Assembly: GCF_000418325.1 (NCBI RefSeq)
Contig: NC_021658.1
Coordinates: forward strand, 6,896,001-6,960,000
Length of the DNA stretch: 64,000 bases
Reading direction: 5' to 3'
Source: Sorangium cellulosum So0157-2
GTDB taxonomy: Bacteria; Myxococcota_A; Polyangia; Polyangiales; Polyangiaceae
Every line of letters starts with the position of its first letter. Positions within the stretch are counted from its first letter, which is position 1. This document shows, piece after piece, positions 33,156 through 43,944 of this stretch. A program made the translations under genes and the position numbers. The notes beneath the pieces were generated by a model. The model was not told the DNA's origin, ran no database searches, and worked only from the letters and a program-made list of their open reading frames with translations.

Positions 33156-34021
33156 TGGCTCCTCTCTGCGCGCCAGACGGCCCGGGCGATGCGCTCGAAG
33201 CGGCCGCCGAACTCGACGAAGCACTCTCGCAGCGTGGCTGTGTCGGCGGTGATGCCGAGGTGAGGGATGTGGGCCAGGTGCGGCTCGATGGCGATGGCGC
33301 CGGCGTAGCCCGCCGCCTCGAGCATCGAGAGGCACTCGGCGAGCTGGGCCTCACCTTCGCCCGGCCAGGTGAACTGGGCGGCGCCGTCGGCGTCCCAGAC
33401 GACATCCTTGACGTGGACGTGGCGCACGTGCGGGAGAACGCGACCGAGGAACGCGACGGGGTCCTGATCCGCGACGCGCACGTTGCCGACGTCGAACAGG
33501 AGCCCCAGATGGGGGCTCGCTATCTCGCGCAGCATCGCGAGGGTGTGCTCCGCGCCCTGGGAGGCCCAGCCCGAGCAGTTCTCGTGGAGGAGCGTGACGT
33601 CGAGCGCCGCGGCGAGCTCGACGAGCTCGGCGACCCGGCGCATGGCTTCGCGGCGCCAGCCGGCGCCGTCGAGCCCCTGGTTCGGATAGGACATGATGCG
33701 GATGAACCTGCAGCCGAGCGCGTGGGCGCGGTCGGCGAGGATCCTGAGCTCTCCCAGGTCGCGGCCGAACGGCCCAGAGACCGGGCGCGCCCAGCCGCCT
33801 ATCCGGCTCGCCAGGGCCACGACGCTCATCCCGTCGTCCGCGATGCGCCGCGCGGCGGCGGCGAAGCGCGCGGGGTCGAGGTCGGCGACGGCGATGCCGT
33901 CCAGGGTGCGGAGCTCGATGCCCCGAAAGCCGAGGCGGCGCAGCGCCTCCAGCTGACCGTCGAGGTCCGGAGAGGCCTCATCGCCCACGCCGGCGAGCAG
34001 CACGGGAGGCGCCTCACGCAT
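33152..34021 (-). CDS. sugar phosphate isomerase/epimerase-like TIM-barrel protein
   Basis: 289 residues of the AP-endonuclease-2/xylose-isomerase-like barrel family. Likely metal ligands occur in strand order: Glu in LLHENCSG, Asp in LLFDVGN, His in HVHVKDV and Glu in IAIEPH. The family includes IolE-type dehydratases, tagatose/psicose epimerases and hydroxypyruvate isomerase. It overlaps the upstream aminotransferase gene and, by ATGA, the M20 gene. In an operon with sugar dehydrogenases and transaminases it most likely isomerises or epimerises a keto-sugar. Confidence 0.87.
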   Translation of the reverse strand: MREAPPVLLAGVGDEASPDLDGQLEALRRLGFRGIELRTLDGIAVADLDPARFAAAARRIADDGMSVVALASRIGGWARPVSGPFGRDLGELRILADRAHALGCRFIRIMSYPNQGLDGAGWRREAMRRVAELVELAAALDVTLLHENCSGWASQGAEHTLAMLREIASPHLGLLFDVGNVRVADQDPVAFLGRVLPHVRHVHVKDVVWDADGAAQFTWPGEGEAQLAECLSMLEAAGYAGAIAIEPHLAHIPHLGITADTATLRECFVEFGGRFERIARAVWRAERSQ

Positions 34022-35123
34022 GGAAGCTCCTGACCGCGGAGACGACGTACTCCGCTTCCGCGTCCGTCATCTCTGCATAGAGGGGCAGCGCCAGCGCCTC
34101 GCGCGCGAGCGTCTCGGCCCCGGGGAAGTCGCCTGCCACGTGCCCGAGGTGGGCAAAGCACGGCTGCAGGTGCAGGGGCACCGTGTAATAGAGCTGCGTC
34201 TCGACGCCGCGCTCGAAGAGGTGGGCGCGGAGCGCGTCACGGCGCTCGGCGCGGATCACGTAGGTATAGAACACGCGCTCGCCCGGCGCGGACGCGAGCG
34301 GCCTGATCGCGGGGCCGAGCTTCCCGAGCTCGGCGTCGTAGTGCTCGCCGATGGCGCGGCGGCGCGCGTGCAGCGCGGGGAGCCGCGCGAGCTTCGCCGT
34401 GAGGTAGGCGGCCACGATTTCATCCATTCGGTGGTTCCATCCCAGGTGGTGATGCAGAAAGCGCGTGACGCCGTCCTGGCCGTGATTGCGCAGCCGCCGG
34501 CACATGTCGCCGAGCGCAGCGTCGTTGGAGACGATCATCCCGGCGTCGCCGATGCCGCCGAGGGGCTTCGCGGGAAAGAAGGAATAGAGGCCGACGTCGC
34601 CCGCGAGCCCCGCGGGGACCCCCGCCGTCCTCGCGCCGAGCGCGACGGCGCTGTCCTCCAGGACGCGGAGGCCCAGCGCCCTCGCGGCGGCCTGGATCTC
34701 GGCCATCGCGGCGAGCGAGGAGAAGAGATGAGCGGCGATGACGACCTTCGATTCCGGCGTGCGCCGGCGCGCGAGCTCGTCGGCGGCGATGGTGCCGGTA
34801 TCGGGGTTCACGTCGACGAAGACCGGCCGGGCGCGCAGGAGGGCCGGGGCGCTCGCCGTGGAGATGAACGAGAAGGCGGGCGTCAGCACGTCGACGCCCG
34901 GGCCGACGCCGAGGGACGCCAGCGCGATGAGCAGCGCGTCCGTGCCGTTCGAGACGGCGACGGCGTGGGCAGCGCCGGTCTGGCCCTTGATGGCAGCCTC
35001 GAGCTCGGCGACGTGCTGTTTCAGGATGAACGCGCCCGAGGTGCCCACCTCGGCCACGAGCTGCTTGACGAGCGCCGCGTCGGCGCCGAAGCGCCTCGGA
35101 TAATCGAAGTACGCGACCTTCAT
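34014..35123 (-). CDS. DegT/DnrJ/EryC1 aminotransferase, second copy
   Basis: 369 residues, a PLP-dependent sugar aminotransferase. The PLP lysine is in SFFPAKPLGGIGDAG, the cofactor loop SNGTDAL is present, and near the end the typical PLHLQPCF of nucleotide-sugar transaminases. The usual T before the Lys is Ala. It is clearly related to the gene directly upstream but well diverged from it, so each copy probably has its own substrate. Start ATG 35123 overlaps the stop of the first copy by ATGA. It should aminate a keto-sugar made by one of the Gfo/Idh enzymes. Confidence 0.92.
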   Translation of the reverse strand: MKVAYFDYPRRFGADAALVKQLVAEVGTSGAFILKQHVAELEAAIKGQTGAAHAVAVSNGTDALLIALASLGVGPGVDVLTPAFSFISTASAPALLRARPVFVDVNPDTGTIAADELARRRTPESKVVIAAHLFSSLAAMAEIQAAARALGLRVLEDSAVALGARTAGVPAGLAGDVGLYSFFPAKPLGGIGDAGMIVSNDAALGDMCRRLRNHGQDGVTRFLHHHLGWNHRMDEIVAAYLTAKLARLPALHARRRAIGEHYDAELGKLGPAIRPLASAPGERVFYTYVIRAERRDALRAHLFERGVETQLYYTVPLHLQPCFAHLGHVAGDFPGAETLAREALALPLYAEMTDAEAEYVVSAVRSFHA

Positions 35124-36262
35124 CGGGCGCCTCCGCGCTGGAAGAAATCGGCGATGGCGCCGCAGACGCGCTCGACCTGTCCGGCCGTCATGTCCGGATA
35201 CATCGGGAGGCCGAGCGTGCGCGTGCAGGCGCGCTCCGCGACGGGCATGTCGCCGCGCACGTAGCCGAGCCCCCGAAAACAAGGCTGCAGGTGCAGCGGC
35301 ACAGGGTAGTAGGTCTCGGTCCCGATCCCCTCTGCGGCGAGGTGAGCGGCGAGCGCGTCGCGCTGCTCGCACTCGATCAGATAGACGTAGTAGACAGGGC
35401 CCGCGCCCTCGGGGCGGCGCCGGATGCGCGGCGTCGAGACGCTGGCGGAGAGGCCGGCGAGGCCGCGATTGTACAGGGCGGCGAGCTCGGCGCGCCTGGC
35501 GATCTCCTGGGGCAAGCGCCCGAGGCGCGCCAGGAGGATCGCCGCCTGGAGGCTGTCCATGCGGCTGTTGAAGCCGAGGCGGCGATAGACCTGGGGCTCA
35601 CCCTCCCTCTGGCCGTGGTTGCGGAGCATGCGCGCGGCCTCGGCGAGCCGGTCGTCGTTCGTGAGGACCATGCCGGCGTCGCCGAACGCCCCCAGCGTCT
35701 TGGTCGGGAAGAACGAGAGGACCCCGGCGTCGCCGATGAGGCCGGCGTGCTGCCCGCCGAGCCACATCCCGATGCCCTCCGCGCTGTCCTCGAGGACGAG
35801 CAGGCCGTGGCGGCGGGCGACGTCGACGATGGCGGGCATATCGGCCATCTGCGTGAACAGGTGGACCGGCATGACGGCCCTGGTGTGCCGCGTGACGGCC
35901 GCGGAGATCCGGGTTGGATCCATCGCGTACGTGACCGGATCGATATCGACGAAGACCGGCTTGGCCCCCGCGTGCGCGATGGAGGACGCGGACGCGAAGA
36001 AGCTGAACGAAGGGACGATGACCTCGTCGCCGGGCCCGACGCCCGCGGCCATGAGCATGATGGTGAGGGCGTCGGTGGCGTTGCCGCAGGCGATCGTGTG
36101 GCGCGCCTCCGTGAAGAGGGCGATGCGCCGCTCGAGGCGGCGGACGAGCGCGCCGTCGGTGAACGACCCGCCGGCGAAGAGCTCGTCGATCAGGGCGTCG
36201 ATCTCGCCGCGCTGCCGCTCGAGCGACGCCGCGCACGTGTAAAACGGGATAACTGCTGTCAT
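35120..36262 (-). CDS. DegT/DnrJ/EryC1 aminotransferase, first copy
   Basis: 380 residues with SFFPTKTLGAFGDAG (PLP lysine), CGNATDAL, VIVPSFSFFASASS and VPLHLQPCFRGLGY. These are the features of WbpE/PglE/NtdA-type transaminases, which convert 3- or 4-keto sugars to amino sugars. It overlaps the Gfo/Idh gene before it by 4 nt. The order dehydrogenase then transaminase is the standard arrangement for making a 3-amino sugar (NtdC-NtdA or WbpB-WbpE). That is inferred from context, not shown. Confidence 0.92.
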   Translation of the reverse strand: MTAVIPFYTCAASLERQRGEIDALIDELFAGGSFTDGALVRRLERRIALFTEARHTIACGNATDALTIMLMAAGVGPGDEVIVPSFSFFASASSIAHAGAKPVFVDIDPVTYAMDPTRISAAVTRHTRAVMPVHLFTQMADMPAIVDVARRHGLLVLEDSAEGIGMWLGGQHAGLIGDAGVLSFFPTKTLGAFGDAGMVLTNDDRLAEAARMLRNHGQREGEPQVYRRLGFNSRMDSLQAAILLARLGRLPQEIARRAELAALYNRGLAGLSASVSTPRIRRRPEGAGPVYYVYLIECEQRDALAAHLAAEGIGTETYYPVPLHLQPCFRGLGYVRGDMPVAERACTRTLGLPMYPDMTAGQVERVCGAIADFFQRGGAR

Positions 36263-37437
36263 GTACGACTCCGTTGCTTGAAGCTCCGCGTGACGGCGGG
36301 CGGCGGCATGAGCGCCCGGGCGGCGCCGGACGAGAGCTCGGCGGCGAGATCCGAGCAGGCGGCGGGCGCGCCCGCGCGCCCTCGCGACCTCCCCGCCCCG
36401 CGCAGGACGGCGTCCGGCACGCCGGCCGGATGGAGGAGGCCGCTCAGGACCTTGGCGCGGGCGATGACGTCCACCACCCCCGTGTTGAACTTTACGCTGC
36501 TCAGCGGCTCGGGCCCCTGAGCGGCGAAGTGACGATAATATTCGATGAAGCAGGTGCTCAGGGGGTCGTCCTCGTACACGTCCGTCGCGACGAGGCGGCC
36601 GTCGCCGCCGAAGACCTTGACCCAGGCGTGGTTGTCGTCGGCGCCGGTCTGGTAATACCCAATGGCCGTTCCGCGCTCGAGCTCGAGGATGACGTCGCGC
36701 TTGCGCATCGGGCAGCCGAGATCGGAGTGGCAGACCGCGGCCACGCGGTCGCCGTGCATCGTGGCGATGGTCGCGCCGCCCATGTGAGGCACCGTGCCCG
36801 AGGCGGCGGAGAGATCGGTGCACTCGGCGTGGAGGACCGCGGCCTCGGTCCCGCCGAGGGCGAGCGCCAGCGCGATCTGGTGAGGCATCTCGACGTCGAA
36901 GGCGGTCTGGTGGCTGCTGCTCGCCAGCGTGCGGTTGATGCGCGGCTTGCTGCTCTCGATGACCATCCGCTCGAGCGCGCCGAGCTCGCCGCCGTCGATG
37001 ATCGCCTTGAGGCGCGCCGTCACCGGGCTCGAGAGCCAGTTGCTGACGACGGCGACGTCCAGGCCGGCCTCCCGCTCGAGGGCGAGGATCTCTCGCGCGT
37101 CGGAGACATGGATGGTGAACGGCTTCTCCACGACGAAGCGGCGGAACCCGGCGGCGACGGCCGCGACGAACACCGGGTAGTGCTCCGACGGCCCCGTGCA
37201 GATGTGGACCACCGTGCGCCGCGGATCGAAGGCTCCGCGCGCGTCGGCGATCGAGGGATAGACCGGGAGGCCGGCCGCGCCCTGGAGCGCGCCTCCCGAG
37301 GCGACGAGCGGATCGACGACGCCGATGCGCTCATCGAACAGCCCTCGCCCCTCCGGCCTGTGTCGCGCCTTGCGCAGGCAGGTCAGGTGCAGATCTCGGC
37401 CTGCCTTGCCGAACCCTACAATCAGCTGCTGAAACAT
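36259..37437 (-). CDS. Gfo/Idh/MocA family dehydrogenase
   Basis: 392 residues from ATG 37437, chosen because AGGAG lies 6 nt or so upstream; an in-frame ATG at 37479 would overlap glmM. The N-terminal Rossmann motif is degenerate (IVGFGKAGRDLH) and the EKP motif is present (VVEKPFT). The last 60 residues are Arg/Ala-rich and do not look like the family. It lies 23 nt after glmM, the only real gap in the operon, and overlaps the first aminotransferase gene. It probably oxidises a sugar or sugar nucleotide for the transaminases. Confidence 0.85.
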   Translation of the reverse strand: MFQQLIVGFGKAGRDLHLTCLRKARHRPEGRGLFDERIGVVDPLVASGGALQGAAGLPVYPSIADARGAFDPRRTVVHICTGPSEHYPVFVAAVAAGFRRFVVEKPFTIHVSDAREILALEREAGLDVAVVSNWLSSPVTARLKAIIDGGELGALERMVIESSKPRINRTLASSSHQTAFDVEMPHQIALALALGGTEAAVLHAECTDLSAASGTVPHMGGATIATMHGDRVAAVCHSDLGCPMRKRDVILELERGTAIGYYQTGADDNHAWVKVFGGDGRLVATDVYEDDPLSTCFIEYYRHFAAQGPEPLSSVKFNTGVVDVIARAKVLSGLLHPAGVPDAVLRGAGRSRGRAGAPAACSDLAAELSSGAARALMPPPAVTRSFKQRSRT

Positions 37438-37460
37438 ATTTCGCTCCTGGTCGCGCGCGC

Positions 37461-38816
37461 TCATGCGTTCAGCGAACACGACAGCTCGCGCGCGATCACG
37501 TCGGCGAGCTCCTTGACGTACGCCTCGATCCGAGGCCGCTCCAGGCCTTCGGCCATGATGCGGACGACCGGCTCGGTCCCGGACGCGCGGACCACCATGC
37601 GCCCGGCGGCGCCGAGCTCTCGCTCCACCCTGCGGACGACCGCGGCGATCGCCGGATTGCCGCTCAACCTGTTCCTGTCGGCGACCATCACATCGGCGCG
37701 CACCTGCGGGAGCCTCTCGAACGGTCGTGTCAGCTCGCTGAGCCGACGGCCCGTCCGCCTCACGACGTCGAGCAGCAAGAGCCCCGCCAAGATCCCGTCC
37801 CCGGTCGTCGCGTGGTCCAGCCAGACGACGTGCCCTGACGGCTCGCCGCCCAGGTTGTAGCCGCCGCGCCGCATCTCTGCGACGACGTGGCGGTCCCCGA
37901 CCTCGGTCCGCTGCGTCGCGACGCCGAGCCGCCCGGCCGCCTGCGCGAGCCCCGCATTGCTCATCACCGTAGTGACGATCGTGTCCTTCGCCAGCCGGCG
38001 CTCTCGCTTCGCGGCCGACGCGCAGACATACAGGATCTCATCACCGTCGACCACCGCCCCGCGCTCGTCGACGGCCACCAGCCGGTCCGCGTCGCCGTCG
38101 AGGGACAGCCCCATCTGCGCGCCGCGCCGCAAGACCTCTTCTCGCAGCGCCTCGACGTGCAGCGAGCCACACCCATCATTGATGTTCAATCCATTGGGCG
38201 CAACCCCGATCGCCACCACATCCGCGCCGAGCTCCCGGAAGACGCGGGGCGCCAGCTCGTACGCGCCCCCGTTGGCGCAATCGAGCACGACCCGCGCCCC
38301 GTCGAAGCGCGCCGGCACGGCCGCCTTGAGGTGGCGCAGGTACGCCTCCTTCGCCTGTGCGTCGACCGACGTCGCGCGCAGCTGTCCGCCGACCGGGCGC
38401 GGCAGCCTGTCCTCCGGCGCGTCGAGCAGCTGCTCGATCGCCTGTTCCACCTCGTCCGGCAGCTTGAAGCCGTCCGCGCCGAAGAACTTGACGCCGTTGT
38501 CCTCGGCTGGATTGTGCGAGGCCGAGATCATGATGCCTGCCCGCGCACCGAAGTGCCTGGTGAGGTACGCGACGACCGGCGTCGTCACGACGCCGAGATG
38601 GATGACGGAAGCACCGATAGACGAGAGCCCAGCGACGATCGCCGCCTCCAGCATCGGGCCGGAGACGCGCGTATCGCGCCCGACGACGAAGGTCGCGCCG
38701 CTCGACTCGCCCGCCAGCGCGTGGCCGCCGCAGCGACCGAGCCGGAAGGCGAGCTCTGGCGTCAATTCCAAGTTTGCGATGCCGCGTACGCCGTCGGTAC
38801 CGAAGTATTTTCCCAT
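37461..38816 (-). CDS. glmM: phosphoglucosamine mutase
   Basis: 451 residues starting MGKYFGTDGVRG. It has the phospho-serine loop ISASHNPAEDNG (Ser100), the metal loop DGDADR, the sugar-binding GGEPSGH and the phosphate site RASGTEP. It interconverts glucosamine-6- and -1-phosphate on the way to UDP-GlcNAc. It is the first gene of the eleven-gene operon and diverges from glmS. GlmM is usually essential, so the genes below it in the operon may be transcribed whenever the cell makes wall, unless an internal promoter or another glmM exists. Confidence 0.95.
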   Translation of the reverse strand: MGKYFGTDGVRGIANLELTPELAFRLGRCGGHALAGESSGATFVVGRDTRVSGPMLEAAIVAGLSSIGASVIHLGVVTTPVVAYLTRHFGARAGIMISASHNPAEDNGVKFFGADGFKLPDEVEQAIEQLLDAPEDRLPRPVGGQLRATSVDAQAKEAYLRHLKAAVPARFDGARVVLDCANGGAYELAPRVFRELGADVVAIGVAPNGLNINDGCGSLHVEALREEVLRRGAQMGLSLDGDADRLVAVDERGAVVDGDEILYVCASAAKRERRLAKDTIVTTVMSNAGLAQAAGRLGVATQRTEVGDRHVVAEMRRGGYNLGGEPSGHVVWLDHATTGDGILAGLLLLDVVRRTGRRLSELTRPFERLPQVRADVMVADRNRLSGNPAIAAVVRRVERELGAAGRMVVRASGTEPVVRIMAEGLERPRIEAYVKELADVIARELSCSLNA

Positions 38817-39293
38817 GTAGTTCCACCTCTCCTCGAGGCCTCCACGCGCGCCGGGCAAGCTCGCCCGTCAGCACCCGCGCTGCGCGGGCGAGCTTGCCCG
38901 GCGCGCGCCCGACTCCCCTGCTGGATCGATCATCCAGCGTAGGCGCGCTGGCCTCTTGCCCCTGCCTTCAGCAACGGCCGTGCCGCGTGTCGATGTCGAG
39001 AGCGCTCGTCGCGGGGCCAGCCGGATCGGGGAGCCAACGCGCTCGCATTCCACGCGAGCCGCCCAGGGAGGAGCGCCTGGCGAGCAACGGTTGGCGCGGT
39101 CGCGCAACGCCGCCTTGCGCGGCGTCCGCGGTCATGTCCGCCTGTCCGGCGCGCGGCCAGGTCCAGGCACGGTCCTCGCGGAATGCGCCGGATGGCATGA
39201 CGGATGCACGCGCCCTCGGACGAACAGCGGTCCATCGCTTCACGGGGCGTCCTGTGAGGCGCTGAGGCGCCTCCTCGTCATCGGGTGCAAACC
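38817..39293. other. divergent glmM/glmS intergenic region
   Basis: 477 bp between two divergent genes of one pathway. It contains the perfect inverted repeat at 38845-38907. The rest is GC-rich with no coding signal, no recognisable glmS ribozyme core and no clear promoter. Confidence 0.5.
38845..38907. promoter_or_regulatory. perfect 23-bp inverted repeat in the glmM leader
   Basis: Arms 38845-38867 and 38885-38907 are exact reverse complements (core CCGGGCAAGCTCGCCCG), separated by 17 bp. The proximal arm lies 28 nt upstream of the glmM start. In RNA it would form a very stable stem-loop in the glmM leader. An attenuator, an operator or a barrier between divergent genes are all possible. 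Confidence 0.7.
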
Positions 39294-41114
<1,821 letters not shown>

Positions 41115-41224
41115 GGCGACAACCCCAACCTGGCCGCACCCGCGAGGCGAGGCGATCGCGCCGAGAGGCAGCGCCGCGCCGCCCGCGGGCCAGCATCGAA
41201 TGAACCAAGCACAGAGACCGAGAG

Positions 41225-42526
41225 ATGGAAAAACTCCTCAGGAAGATCGAGCGCCGCGAGGCAAACGTGGTTGTGGTGGGCGTGGGCTATGTCGGCTTGC
41301 CGCTCGCGGTCGAGCTCGCCAGGGCGGGCTTCGCCGTGACGGGCTATGACAAGGACCCCGAAAAGGTGCGCCGGCTCGGCCGCGCCGAATCGTACATCGA
41401 CGACATCCGCTCCGCGGAGCTCGAGCCGCTCGTCGACGCCGGAAAGCTCACGGCGTCCGCCGATCTGGGCGTCCTGGAAGCCGCGGACGCCATCGTCGTC
41501 TGCGTGCCGACGCCGCTGAGCAAGAACAAGGATCCGGACATGAGCTTCGTCACCCAGGCGATGGAGGAGATCGCGGAGCGGCAGCACGCCGAGATGCTCA
41601 TCGTGCTGGAGTCGACGACCTACCCGGGCACGACGCGCGAGGTGCTCGCGCCCACGCTGACGCGCGGGATCTACGAGCTCGGCAAGGACGTGTTCGTCGC
41701 CTTCAGCCCCGAGCGCGTGGATCCGGGCAATGCGCGGTGGAAGACGCGCAACACGCCCAAGGTCATCGGCGGAATGACGCCGGCGTGCCTCGCCGTGGGG
41801 AGGGCCCTCTACGGGGCGATCATCGACACGCTCGTGCCGGTCGGCAGCACCGACACGGCCGAGATGGTCAAGCTCTTCGAGAACACGTTCCGCGCCGTGA
41901 ACATCGGCCTCGTGAACGAGGTCGCGCTGATGTCGCGGCGGCTCGGCGTCGACGTGTGGGAGGTGATCCGCGCGGCGGCGACGAAGCCCTTCGGCTTCAT
42001 GCCCTTCTATCCGGGGCCGGGGCTCGGGGGGCACTGCATTCCCATCGATCCGCTCTACCTGTCCTGGCGCATGCGCGGCCTCAAGTACCAGGCGCGGTTC
42101 ATCGACGTCGCGGACAGCATCAACAGCGCGATGCCGGGCGAGGTCGTCTCCCTGGTGCACGAGTCGCTGAACCGGCGCAGGGTGCCGGCGAACGGCGCGA
42201 AGGTGCTCGTCGCGGGCGTGGCCTACAAGAAGGACGTCGCCGATTACCGCGAGTCGCCGGCGATCGACGTGATCCACGGCCTGCGCAGCCTGGGGGCCGA
42301 GGTCGACTACGTCGATCGGCACGTGCCCGAGGTCCGCGAGCACGGGCTGGAGCTGAGGAGCGTATGCCCGAGCGTCGACTACGGACGCTATGACGCGGTG
42401 GTGGTCGTCACCGACCACTCTGACACCGACTATGCCCGGATGCTCTCGGAGTCGAAGCTCATCGTCGACACGCGCGACGCGCTGCGGACGCTGGACGGCG
42501 ACAAGTCCAAGGTGGTGCGCCTGTAG
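41225..42526 (+). CDS. UDP-N-acetylhexosamine 6-dehydrogenase-like (WbpA/WecC type)
   Basis: 433 residues of the UDP-glucose/GDP-mannose dehydrogenase family. It has the NAD motif VGVGYVGLPLA, ESTTYPGTT, the sugar-binding FYPGPGLGGHCIPIDP with the catalytic Cys271, and a C-terminal domain with GVAYKKDVADYRESP. This version of the Cys motif resembles UDP-GlcNAc 6-dehydrogenases more than UDP-glucose dehydrogenases. It oxidises C6 to a carboxylate with two NAD. It follows glmS by 110 bp on the same strand. With the Gfo/Idh and DegT genes it recalls the WbpA-WbpB-WbpE route to amino-uronic acids. Confidence 0.9.
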   Translation: MEKLLRKIERREANVVVVGVGYVGLPLAVELARAGFAVTGYDKDPEKVRRLGRAESYIDDIRSAELEPLVDAGKLTASADLGVLEAADAIVVCVPTPLSKNKDPDMSFVTQAMEEIAERQHAEMLIVLESTTYPGTTREVLAPTLTRGIYELGKDVFVAFSPERVDPGNARWKTRNTPKVIGGMTPACLAVGRALYGAIIDTLVPVGSTDTAEMVKLFENTFRAVNIGLVNEVALMSRRLGVDVWEVIRAAATKPFGFMPFYPGPGLGGHCIPIDPLYLSWRMRGLKYQARFIDVADSINSAMPGEVVSLVHESLNRRRVPANGAKVLVAGVAYKKDVADYRESPAIDVIHGLRSLGAEVDYVDRHVPEVREHGLELRSVCPSVDYGRYDAVVVVTDHSDTDYARMLSESKLIVDTRDALRTLDGDKSKVVRL

Positions 42527-42587
42527 GCCGGGGCCGGCCCCGAGGGGGTCTCCCGGGAGGTCGACGAGCGGCCCTCCCCGCGAGCGC

Positions 42588-43805
42588 TCAGCGCCGCCAC
42601 TCCCTCCGCGCGGGGGCCTGCATGCAGCGAACCAGGGCGTCCCGGAGGTTCGCGAGGGTGCTGATCCTCGAGAGATCCACGCCGAGCGACACGATGGTCT
42701 GCGCCACCTCGGGCCGGATGCCCACCACGATCCCGCGCACCCCGAGGAGCTCGACGGCGCGGACGAGCCTCACGATGTGATCGCCCGTGCGGTGGTCGAT
42801 CCCATCGGCGCCGGTCAGGTCGATGATGGCCGAGCGGCAGCGGGTGCGCATGATCGCCTGGAGCAGCACCTCCATCATCTGCTCGGCGCGGCGCTCGTCG
42901 ACGGACCCGAACACCGGCATGGTGATCACGCCCTCCCAGACCTCGATGATCGGCGTCGAGAGCTGGCGGATCGCCTCCTGCTGCCGCTCGATGATGTCGA
43001 GCTTGTCCAGGAGCACCGCCTCCGCCCGCTTGCGCGCGGTGATGTCGCTGAGCGAGCCCGCCATGCGCGTGGCCCTCCCCTGCTCGTCCCAGAGCGCCTG
43101 CCCGCGCGAGCAGAGCCAGCGCAGCTCGCCCGCGGCGGTGCGGCGCCGGAACTCCACGTCGTACGACCCGCGCCGCGCCAGGTGGCCGCGGAGCGCGGCC
43201 TCCACCCGGTCCCTGTCCTCCTCGTCGACGAGGCCCAGGAAGGACTCGATGGAAACGCCGAGCTCGCCGTCCTGGCAGCCGAGGATGTCCTTGAAACGCT
43301 CGGAGTAATAGGCGCCCCCGGCGGCCAGGTCCCAGTCCCAGAGCCCGTCGCGCGAGCCCTGCACGGCCAGGGCGAACCGCTCCTCGCTCTCCTTGAGGGC
43401 GACCTCGGCGCGCCGGCGCTCCGCCCGCTCCGCCACGTCGCGCAGCGAGCGCTCGATCGCGGGCGCCAGGCGCCTGAGCTCGCTCTTCAAGACGTAATCG
43501 TTCGCGCCGGATCGCATGACCTCGGCGACGGTGGTCTCGCCGATGCTGCCCGAGACGATGATGAAGGGCAGATCCAGCCCGCGCTCCTTGATCATGCGCA
43601 GCGCCGCCAGCGAGTCGAACCGGGGCATGCTGTGATCGCAGAGCACGACGTCGTACGCCTGCCGCGAGAGCGCCTCGGTCATCCCCTCGGGCGTGTGCAC
43701 CCGCTCGTGCGACGGGTCGTAGCTCCCCCGCTTGAGCTCGCGCAGGATCAGCCGCGCGTCTTGCTCGGAGTCCTCGACCAGGAGGACGCGCAGCGGCGTG
43801 CCCAT
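42588..43805 (-). CDS. receiver-PAS-STAS signalling protein
   Basis: 405 residues. An N-terminal response-regulator receiver domain has acidic residues Glu11/Asp12, phospho-acceptor Asp57 (VVLCDHSMP) and a conserved Lys (YVLKSE). A coiled coil and a PAS domain (about 145-265) follow, then an RsbR-type STAS domain (about 285-400, with VITMPVFGSVD and IIDLTGADGID). It links phosphorelay input to stressosome-like STAS output. The giant hybrid kinase gene lies immediately upstream on the same strand and is the obvious candidate partner. It is the second RsbR-like protein in the window. Confidence 0.88.
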   Translation of the reverse strand: MGTPLRVLLVEDSEQDARLILRELKRGSYDPSHERVHTPEGMTEALSRQAYDVVLCDHSMPRFDSLAALRMIKERGLDLPFIIVSGSIGETTVAEVMRSGANDYVLKSELRRLAPAIERSLRDVAERAERRRAEVALKESEERFALAVQGSRDGLWDWDLAAGGAYYSERFKDILGCQDGELGVSIESFLGLVDEEDRDRVEAALRGHLARRGSYDVEFRRRTAAGELRWLCSRGQALWDEQGRATRMAGSLSDITARKRAEAVLLDKLDIIERQQEAIRQLSTPIIEVWEGVITMPVFGSVDERRAEQMMEVLLQAIMRTRCRSAIIDLTGADGIDHRTGDHIVRLVRAVELLGVRGIVVGIRPEVAQTIVSLGVDLSRISTLANLRDALVRCMQAPARREWRR

Positions 43806-43944
43806 CTAGGACGCGCTCCCCGGCCGCGGGACCGCGTTCATCCGACGTTTGTCGCGACCCGCGCGAGCGGCCCGCGCGTTGCCATCGACGAGGGGGTTCG
43901 TTCCGTGGTTCATGGCGCTCCTCGCGAACAGATGAGATCCCGGC

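Noticed and set aside
38774..39265. Small gene in the glmM/glmS intergenic region
   Set aside because: The frames there are Arg-rich, have no start with a ribosome site and run through the inverted repeat.
38817..39293. glmS ribozyme in the glmS leader
   Set aside because: No match to the conserved core could be seen, and the perfect inverted repeat lies on the glmM side.
42530..42541. GGGGCCGGCCCC palindrome as a regulatory site
   Set aside because: A short GC palindrome between convergent genes in a GC-rich genome is expected by chance; at most part of a terminator.
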